The notes beneath the pieces are model-generated. The model made no database searches, had not been told where the DNA came from, and saw only the letters and a list, made by a program, of their open reading frames with translations. Both the position numbers and the translations under genes were made by a program. Positions 60,981 through 64,000 of a stretch of 64,000 bases of DNA are shown one piece after another. Within the stretch, counting starts at the first letter, position 1, and every line of letters starts with the position of its first letter. Source of the stretch: Botryotinia globosa (Eukaryota > Ascomycota > Leotiomycetes > Helotiales > Sclerotiniaceae); contig RCSZ01000009.1 of assembly GCA_014898425.1 (NCBI GenBank), forward strand, positions 1,116,001-1,180,000, written 5' to 3'.

Positions 60981-63096
60981 GATCGAGATTGAATGTAAGA
61001 TGTTGTCGCCATCCTAATTTCTATCTTGTTGTACAAGGGAATTAGGTAGTTTTAGGGTAAGAGCTACTTTGGTTTAGGTTAATAGTTAGCCACGGGATCG
61101 CGTTTAACTGAATAAGCTATGGCCCCCAAAAATAGTAAGGGAAGGCGAGGAGGCAGTGTTGACTAGGGGAGAGCCATACGTATATAGGAAGTCGATAGGA
61201 TAGACCTTGGCACAATAATAGCTATAGGTAATATAAGTTGATTGAGATGGAAGAGAGTGAATGATGTATATATGACATTTATTGGTTATTTACCACAAAA
61301 TTCAGACAATTTAGACAACTCAATGATTCATTGTAGAGTGGGAGAAGAATAGTACGAGTGAGTATATCTTCAAGTTTTATAGTCAGACTTATATATATCA
61401 TTCAAGAAGTTATTATAGCCTTTATTTTGATTAATATATTTTGAATTACTGGATATCTATTCTACTATCGATTTATTCTATTATTTTATTGTTATATAGA
61501 TATAGATATAGATATAGATATAGATATAGATATAGATATAGATATAGATATAGATATAGATATAGATATAGATATAGATATAGATATAGATATAGATATA
61601 GATATAGATATATAAATACCTAGATAATCAGATATTCATTCCTTATAAAGAGTACTTGTTACCTACCCGCATCCTGACTCCAACCTGATACATATCTTGT
61701 TATCTACCTGCCACTGGATTTACCCTGTTTCTATCGTTCAGCCTTCCCGTCTATCTAGATAATGAACATGTGTAGGTAGGTATATATACAACCTATGATA
61801 TTAATACCTCGATCTCTTCCAAAGTTCCTATCTTCTCAGCCTACTAATTATTGTATATATGCACAGCCCATTATACCTTTTCCCATCTCTCCCTCGGGCT
61901 CTTCCTCAGCATCTCACCTAGATCACTGTTATATACATCACACAACCTATAATATCATCATTATCACATCTACCCACCCCTCTACCTACCAATCCTTTAC
62001 CAAACCACCATTATATATATACATATATACTGACCATCACTCCCCAAGCATATATCGTTGATCCCCCAAAACACTTCATCGTCATTTATATACCAAGATG
62101 TATCAATTCGTTAAAACAAGAGTCTATCTATCTATATACCAGTCAAGACTACTCAATACCATATTCCCTTTCCTCTTCCCACATCACTACCTATATCACT
62201 GCCTATGTTACTATATCACCATTTCCACATCCCAAACCAATCCAACCAACTTATAAGCACCTCACTTATTACTGCCTGAATGACTAACCAACCAACTAAA
62301 CACTCTCTCTCAAACCACTCTACACCTACCCAGCATATACCCATCAGAGCCTATCCAGTATCTATCCAGTATCCAGTCAAGCCATCTCATCTCATCTCAG
62401 CCCATCAACTCTCCCAAAATATAACCATGTTTGCGCCGCTTTCCCAATTCCCAGCTCACTCAGTACCACTCATACCAAGAGCTAAAACCAAGCCAGCCTT
62501 TCCTCATCCTTCCATATCTATATATTACTTTATACGAACAATTCTCTCGCTTTGATAGGTTGCGAAGCGCAGAAACAATACTGGGTATATTAACGCTTAC
62601 TAATAATACCTTGACACGAAACGTTGGACCAACTGTTTGTTTTGTTTGTTTTGTTTTGTTTCTCAATGCGAAATTAATCAACTCCCGACCTAGTACCTAC
62701 CTACCTAGGTTTCTAGCAAATGTTGCGCTGAACAATGGCGAAGATAAAATTCAAATTATCTTGGTAACTTCAAGATGAACATGTATAAATGAATCGATTT
62801 CGGAATACCCTAGTTTGTAAATACCTAGCATAGTATTCATATTGTACACACCAACCATTATAATTTGCAAGCCATCCTTTCTCCCAATTTTGAATTCCGT
62901 CGGGCGTTGACTCTCATCTCAACAATGGTAGGTTGATATGAAGCCATTAAATATCAATCGCAACAGGGGTGGCGTACCTATCCTTCTATCCCACCCAATG
63001 CATCCTGATGTCCACCAACATCTCATTACGATTACCACAATGAAGATCGAATGAGTGTTTTCACCTCCAAACCATATCAACATTTCATACAAATAT
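60981..63096. other. Upstream region of the AT-hook gene / 3' flank of NUP84
   Basis: 2.1 kb. The proximal part is promoter and leader of the AT-hook gene, then a hexanucleotide array (61495-61612) and AT/CT-rich sequence. Frames at 61795-62778 are short and repetitive or AT-rich. No gene is supported. Confidence 0.6.
61495..61612. repeat. (ATAGAT)n microsatellite
   Basis: About 19 perfect hexanucleotide units. The RYRYRY frame through it is an artefact. Confidence 0.98.
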
Positions 63097-64000
63097 CTAT
63101 GGCTTGACGCTCCACAACTCCGTCGTCCATCCTCTCTCCTTCATTTTCTTGCTATTTTTCGATGTTGTACTTCTCTTACTTTTGCTTGACATGACGAGAA
63201 GCTCTTTACTTGACGAGGCGAGAGCATTCACAAGTTCTGGCATTCTTCCGGTTTTCGAGAAGAGTTCCAATAGATCTGAATCTTCGGCAGCAATAATAGT
63301 AGCTAGATCCATAGAAACCATCAAGTAATCACGTGTCAACATAGGTCCAGCCATCTGTAATGTTGCGATCCAAGCCAAAATAGTCTCAGGGAGATAGGTT
63401 TCTCGTAATCTTGCGAATTCAGGTTGATCTGTGGAAATTGTTAGTTTCTTTACCGATGTATCAAGGAGATCTGCTTACCTTGTAGACTTGTTGTCAACCA
63501 TCCATTAAGCAACGGGTCTGCACAAAGTTTAACTGTTGGAAGGCTTTGGGCTAAGGCCCGCTTCAAGTTTTTGATGACTGTAATTTCGGTAGCCCTGTTG
63601 TAAGAATTTTAGCAATAGAACTGATCTCAGATACCAAGCAACTCACTCTTGCATGAGATAGTATAGACCCCATGCGCTCTCTGTGCGATCCAAAGTCAAG
63701 GCCAATGTTTCGAGTTCTCGAAAGCTCTTTGCTTGCTCAACCATATACTTTTTAAGGTATCGCTTTTTGTCTGCTGAGCCATCAAGGACTTCAGTCAAAT
63801 CTTCATTGTCTTCCGATTCCAAACCTGTGAAATCGAGACTCTCGCCCAACAATGCTCGAGTTTTACTCAATGCGATTCCAGAACTTGGAATTCTTTGGGA
63901 TAAATTCACGGCGGCGGAAAGATGCATATTTTCTAATAAATTAGCGTTTTTCGAGAAACTTGAATGTGAGAACTTACTATAAAACCGCTGATATAGCATC
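63097..64000 (-). CDS. nup84: Nucleoporin NUP84/NUP107, C-terminal part
   Basis: 3' part of a gene running off the right edge. Exons on the minus strand: 64000..63978 (partial), 63932..63647, 63594..63479, 63428..63097, with introns of 43, 52 and 50 bp. After splicing, the fragment contains LYQRFYKNMHLSAAVNLSQR, RIPSSGIALSKTRALLGESL, SAWGLYYLMQEATEITVIK, CADPLLNGWLT and a C-terminal TYLPETILAWIATLQMAGP, then TRDYLMVSMDLATIIAAEDS, TGRMPELVNALASSSKELL and a basic tail. This all-helical C-terminal region matches the Nup84/Nup107 family. The protein is a scaffold of the Y-shaped Nup84 (Nup107-160) complex of the nuclear pore, binding Nup133 through this end. The first intron (TAAGTTCTC..CTAATTTATTAG) is short but has a clear branch site. 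Confidence 0.85.

Overview
This window looks like nuclear DNA of a filamentous ascomycete. The genes have short GT-AG introns, many with CTAAC- or CTGAC-like branch points just before the acceptor. There are long AT-rich spacers full of microsatellites, CT-rich leaders ahead of start codons, and traces of repeat-induced point mutation (RIP). Remembered family resemblance points to the Leotiomycetes (Botrytis/Sclerotinia relatives), but this is inference and no database was searched.

Layout. 0-17 kb is a housekeeping block: the 3' end of ribosomal protein L35 (+), a Zap1/ZafA-like C2H2 zinc-finger regulator (-), a small N-myristoyl-type protein with an uncharacterised ORF just upstream (+), the splicing helicase PRP5 (-), divergent from a mitochondrial HMG-box protein (+), and an AAAP/Mtr-like amino-acid transporter (-). 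17-32.4 kb is a gene desert of about 15 kb. It contains three non-autonomous DNA transposons: one PIF/Harbinger-type MITE (24-bp TIR, TAA duplication) and two inverted copies of a 392/393-bp hAT-type MITE (8-bp duplications) that differ by RIP-like transitions. 32.4-33.8 kb encodes a GDS1-type winged-helix protein.

37-48.6 kb looks accessory. It holds a broken cytochrome P450, a 12-exon gene for a secreted protein (beta-propeller, Ig-like repeats, four WSC domains), a tandem-duplicated relic with RIP-type stops, and an unknown two-part gene interrupted by one in-frame stop. 51-55 kb is a 19-exon SNF2/RING helicase gene with several micro-exons. 57.8-61 kb is a single-exon AT-hook protein. The right edge carries the 3' part of NUP84/NUP107 (-), running off the window.

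Gene models with exon coordinates were built by hand from splice signals and checked only for reading-frame continuity. The genes do not form one pathway. Several concern core nuclear and gene-expression functions (L35, PRP5, NUP84, SNF2/RING, AT-hook), while the 37-48 kb stretch has the character of rapidly evolving secreted and accessory genes.
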